9,426 bases of DNA from assembly GCA_903927605.1 (NCBI GenBank), contig CAIYNT010000101.1:1-9426 (forward strand). The letters are read 5' to 3'. The first letter of the stretch is position 1. Every line of letters begins with the position of its first letter. Below, one piece after another: positions 7,237-9,426 of this stretch. The DNA is from an uncultured Holophagaceae bacterium (GTDB lineage: Bacteria > Acidobacteriota > Holophagae > Holophagales > Holophagaceae). A model generated the notes under the pieces. The model searched no databases. It saw only the letters and a program-made list of their open reading frames with translations, and was not told where the DNA came from. A program made the position numbers and the translations under genes.

Positions 7237-7814
7237 GGCGCCTCGCTTTCTTTATTTCCGGTACCGGCGGCAATGCCCTCAACCTGCTCAGGGCATGCCG
7301 GGAGGGTCGGGTTCCGGCGCTGCCGGTCCTGGGCTTAGCCTCCACGCCGAAGGCCGGGGGCATCGCCCGGCTGGAGACCGAAGGACTGCCAGTGGCTGTG
7401 GTAGTGCGGAAGGACTTCGACTCAGACGAGGCCTTTTCCGAAGCGTGTTACCAGGCTGCCGAGCAGGCCGGTGCCGAGGTGATCTGCCTCTGCGGCTGGC
7501 TGAAAAAGCTGACCGTGCCGCGCAGGTGGGAGGGGCGCATCCTCAACATCCACCCGGGCCTGCTGCCCCGGTATGGCGGACCGGGCATGTACGGCATGCA
7601 TGTCCACCGGGCGGTGCTGGAAGCGGGGGAGGCCGAATCCGGCGCGACGGTCCACCTGGTGGACGGCGAATACGATCACGGGCGGATCCTGCAGCAGCTG
7701 CAGGTGCCCGTCCTTCCCAGCGACACGGCGGAGGACCTGCAGAAGCGGGTCTACGCGGCGGAAATGGAACTGTTTCCGAGGGCCCTTTCCGCATTCCTGG
7801 CAGAACCGACCTAG
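7233..7814 (+). CDS. purN: Phosphoribosylglycinamide formyltransferase PurN
   Basis: PurN transfers the formyl group of 10-formyl-THF to GAR, giving FGAR, the third step of de novo purine synthesis. The 193-aa product has the phosphate-binding loop SGTGGN (9-14). The catalytic segment [20 protein letters not shown] starts at Asn105 with His107. The catalytic Asp lies in GEYDHG (Asp148). These correspond to Asn106, His108 and Asp144 of E. coli PurN. The 'GGPGMYG' loop is the version I recall from Bacteroidota-like PurN. The GTG start at 7233 overlaps the pta stop (GTGA). No strong Shine-Dalgarno is visible, so translation is probably coupled. The other pur genes are not here. Confidence 0.93.
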   Translation: MRRLAFFISGTGGNALNLLRACREGRVPALPVLGLASTPKAGGIARLETEGLPVAVVVRKDFDSDEAFSEACYQAAEQAGAEVICLCGWLKKLTVPRRWEGRILNIHPGLLPRYGGPGMYGMHVHRAVLEAGEAESGATVHLVDGEYDHGRILQQLQVPVLPSDTAEDLQKRVYAAEMELFPRALSAFLAEPT

Positions 7815-7823
7815 ACTGTTGCC

Positions 7824-7904
7824 ATGAGCATGAGACAGGACCCGACTGCAACTTTGGCGAAGCCGAAGCACGCGCAGCGTGCGATAGGTGGAGGTGCCGC
7901 GTGA
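7824..7904 (+). CDS. Possible 26-aa leader ORF overlapping nnr by GTGA
   Basis: In the 86-bp purN-nnr gap, ATG at 7824 opens a 26-codon frame (MSMRQDPTATLAKPKH..., ending GGGAA). Its TGA at 7902-7904 overlaps the nnr GTG start. The arrangement copies the coupling used elsewhere in this operon. There is no strong Shine-Dalgarno before the ATG and no known family, so it may be chance. Confidence 0.25.
   Translation: MSMRQDPTATLAKPKHAQRAIGGGAA
7868..7882 (+). repeat. GC-rich hairpin just before the nnr ribosome site
   Basis: GCACGC (7868-7873) and GCGTGC (7877-7882) are perfect complements around a 3-nt GCA loop. The stem ends 7 nt before GGAGG (7890-7894), which serves the nnr GTG at 7901. 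No T-run follows, so it is not a classical terminator. It could affect access to the ribosome site. Confidence 0.35.
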
Positions 7905-9157
7905 TCCCACTCCTCACCGCCGACGAGATGCGGGCTGCAGAGCGCCAGGCCATCGAAGGCTGGGGCATGCCGTCGTTGATCCTCCAGGAGCACGCGGCCC
8001 TGGGGGCTCTGGCCTTGATCCCTCCCGATGAGCCGCTGCATGTGCTGGCAGGGCCGGGCAACAATGGAGGCGATGCCCTGGCCTTGGCCCGGTTGGCTCG
8101 GCTCGAAGGGCGCGAGGTCACCGTCTGGTCCCCCACCTTCCAGCCCGAGTGGCGCGGAGATGCGGCGATCCAGGCCCGGCTATGGAAGGGGCTCGGAGGC
8201 GAAGTCCAGAGCACTGCTGAACCGGCGGAGATCATGCGGAGTTGGCGCGGCTGGGTGGTGGATGGCCTCTTCGGGCTGGGCACAACGCGGCCCTTGGATG
8301 GCCCGGCCGTAGTCTGGGTGAGGGCCCTGAACGCCAGTGGCCTGCCGGTGTTGGCACTGGATCTGCCCTCGGGTCTGGATCCCAGTACGGCGGAGATTCC
8401 TGGAGAAGCCGTGCGGGCCCGGCGGACGGCCTGCTTTGGGGCACACAAGGTCTGTCACGGCCTCCTGCCTGCCAGGGAATTGTGTGGGGAGATCTCAGTC
8501 ATTCCGATTCCCCTGGACCGACCGCCGAAGGCAGGTTTGCAGTTGCTGGAGCGTCCCATCCTTCCTCCGAGGGATTGGAATTCCCATAAAGGCACCTTTG
8601 GTCACGTGGTCATTCGGGCGGGCAGTCTGGGCATGAGCGGGGCCGCGGTTCTGGCGGCCCTGGGCGCACTGCGGGTGGGGGCCGGCCTGGTGACCGTGCT
8701 GACGGAACCTGAGGTTCGCGCCGAAATCGCCGCCCAGGTCCCCGAGGCCATGGTGCGCCCTTGGCAGGGCTCCGTACCTCAGGAAGTGGATGTCCTGCTG
8801 GTGGGGCCAGGGGGCATCGCCCAAGTTCCGGATTGGGATGGTCCACTGGTGGTAGACGCCTCGGCGCTCAAGGCGGGGGAGGGGAAACGCTGGATGGAGC
8901 GGCCCGGGACGGCCATCACGCCCCACCCTGGGGAGTTTGCCCGCCTTTTCCAACTGACCCGTCCCCTGTTGATGGACGAGCGGCTGGCCCAGGCCCGGCA
9001 GGTATCGCTGGGTAAGCCCGGCGTCCTGCTCCTCAAAGGAGCTCAGAGTGTCATTGCCGGCGGCGCCAGGAAGCTGGACATCAAGACCGTGCTTTCCAAT
9101 TCTTTCGGTTTCGGCGGATCCAATGCGGCGATCCTTTTGAGGAGATTTTCGGGTTAG
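7901..9157 (+). CDS. nnr: NnrE-NnrD (NAD(P)HX epimerase/dehydratase) fused in frame to a ketosynthase tail
   Basis: The bifunctional Nnr enzyme repairs hydrated NAD(P)H. NnrE epimerises R- and S-NAD(P)HX, and NnrD dehydrates S-NAD(P)HX with ADP. The epimerase domain (about 1-200) shows AGPGNNGGD (50-58), VVDGLFGLGTTRPL and LDLPSGLDPS. The dehydratase domain (about 220 onward) shows HKGTFGHVVIRAGSLGMSGA, ALRVGAGLVTV, ITPHPGEFARLF and VLLLKGAQSVIA. After this NnrD should continue with 'NPTGxxG-A-GGTGDVLxG', which contains the catalytic Asp. Instead, residues from about 389-395 read DIKTVLSNSFGFGGSN, the C-terminus of a beta-ketoacyl-ACP synthase, and stop at 418. Full Nnr proteins are about 500 aa, so roughly 80-110 dehydratase residues are missing. 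The GTG start at 7901 has GGAGG 6 nt upstream; the open frame further upstream only overlaps purN. The dehydratase is predicted inactive if the join is real. Confidence 0.85.
   Translation: MIPLLTADEMRAAERQAIEGWGMPSLILQEHAALGALALIPPDEPLHVLAGPGNNGGDALALARLARLEGREVTVWSPTFQPEWRGDAAIQARLWKGLGGEVQSTAEPAEIMRSWRGWVVDGLFGLGTTRPLDGPAVVWVRALNASGLPVLALDLPSGLDPSTAEIPGEAVRARRTACFGAHKVCHGLLPARELCGEISVIPIPLDRPPKAGLQLLERPILPPRDWNSHKGTFGHVVIRAGSLGMSGAAVLAALGALRVGAGLVTVLTEPEVRAEIAAQVPEAMVRPWQGSVPQEVDVLLVGPGGIAQVPDWDGPLVVDASALKAGEGKRWMERPGTAITPHPGEFARLFQLTRPLLMDERLAQARQVSLGKPGVLLLKGAQSVIAGGARKLDIKTVLSNSFGFGGSNAAILLRRFSG
9065..9157 (+). pseudogene. C-terminal fragment of a FabF/FabB-like beta-ketoacyl-ACP synthase
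   Basis: The last 24-30 codons of the nnr frame encode TVLSNSFGFGGSNAAILLRR. The SNSFGFGG(T/S)N block closes nearly all KAS I/II enzymes, with the fold ending in a hydrophobic strand and basic residues. Nothing like it occurs in NnrD. The codons also change: CTT, AAT, TCT, GGT and AGA replace the CTG/GGC-dominated usage just before, and I count 29 G+C in the 60 bases 9121-9180. The remaining ~380 residues of this synthase, with its Cys-His-His triad, are absent. Confidence 0.8.
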
Positions 9158-9160
9158 GAT

Positions 9161-9426
9161 ATGAACACTGACGTCGTGATCACAGGTATCGGGATGATGG
9201 GAGACTGGGGCGTCGGGAAAGACGACTTCAGGTCTTTTCTCTCCGGGCGCGGAGCCAGGCGCACCCTTGACCAGCTTGATGTTGACGGGCCGGTTGATAC
9301 CCGGCCGCTAAGGCGGGCGGATCATGTTTCCCGTTGTGCGTTCACGGCGGCCGTTTTGGCCCTGCGCGATGCGGCTGTCGTGATCGAACAGGAAGACCGT
9401 GACCGGATCGGGGTGGTCCTCGGGAC
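9161..9426 (+). CDS. Beta-ketoacyl-ACP synthase family protein, N-terminal part (cut by window edge)
   Basis: The 88 visible codons begin MNTDVVITGIGMMGDWGVGK, the first strand and glycine turn of thiolase-fold ketosynthases ('VVITGIGxxxxxG'). Near residue 53 RRADHVSRCAFTAAVLALRD matches the 'D+xxxxAxxAAxxAxxDAG' helix, and DRIGVVLGT matches the strand before the active-site region. The catalytic cysteine and histidines lie beyond the edge, so an active KAS cannot be told from a chain-length-factor-like partner. It starts 3 bp after the stop of the ketosynthase fragment. GAGGAG at 9139-9144 is 16 nt away, a weak ribosome site. Tandem ketosynthases occur in aryl-polyene, type II polyketide and some fatty-acid loci; which applies here cannot be told. 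Confidence 0.85.
   Translation, partial: MNTDVVITGIGMMGDWGVGKDDFRSFLSGRGARRTLDQLDVDGPVDTRPLRRADHVSRCAFTAAVLALRDAAVVIEQEDRDRIGVVLG

Noticed and set aside
7295..7900. Open frame upstream of nnr running through purN
   Set aside because: It is the out-of-frame shadow of purN. NnrE similarity begins only at the GTG at 7901.
1..9426. CRISPR array, tRNA/rRNA, insertion sequence or phage genes
   Set aside because: I saw no regularly spaced repeats, transposase motifs, terminal inverted repeats or tRNA-like cloverleaf on either strand by eye.

Overview
The window is GC-rich bacterial DNA with dense, overlapping housekeeping operons and many GTG or TTG starts. Bacillithiol genes beside tilS-ftsH, an FtsH that appears to begin Met-Asn-Ser, and the codon use would fit Acidobacteriota, perhaps the Holophaga/Geothrix group. 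That placement is inference, because no rRNA or other decisive marker is present.

Left block, minus strand (3603 down to 1): bshC, bshB1, tilS and the 5' part of ftsH, apparently one operon. bshC/bshB1 overlap by ATGA, bshB1/tilS by GTGA, and ftsH follows tilS after 44 bp. BshB1 and BshC are the last two enzymes of bacillithiol synthesis (deacetylation of GlcNAc-malate, then cysteine addition). TilS modifies tRNA-Ile and FtsH is the membrane AAA+ protease. The bshA glycosyltransferase is not in the window.

Middle block: a divergent plus-strand pair (3630-5429) encodes a 157-aa protein I do not recognise and a polytopic MgtC/SapB + DUF4010 membrane protein. A small, very basic 61-aa gene (5435-5620, minus) converges on it. 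The 252 bp that follow (5621-5872) hold no convincing gene, only a modest inverted repeat.

Right block, plus strand (5873-9157): a 120-aa unrecognised protein, pta (phosphate acetyltransferase), purN (GAR formyltransferase) and nnrE-nnrD (NAD(P)HX epimerase/dehydratase). The first three overlap by TTGA and GTGA. A 26-codon mini-ORF overlaps the nnr start by GTGA.

The most striking feature is at 9053-9090. The NnrD reading frame runs in frame into the C-terminal end of a beta-ketoacyl-ACP synthase (SNSFGFGGSN motif) and stops at 9157. A second ketosynthase gene begins three bases later and runs off the edge. NnrD thereby loses its C-terminal part, including the catalytic G-[TS]-GD region. The join is either an assembly misjoin between two genomes or loci, or a real recombination or deletion scar. 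The right-hand ~350 bases should be treated as a separate locus until that is settled. I did not find a clearly new multi-gene system.
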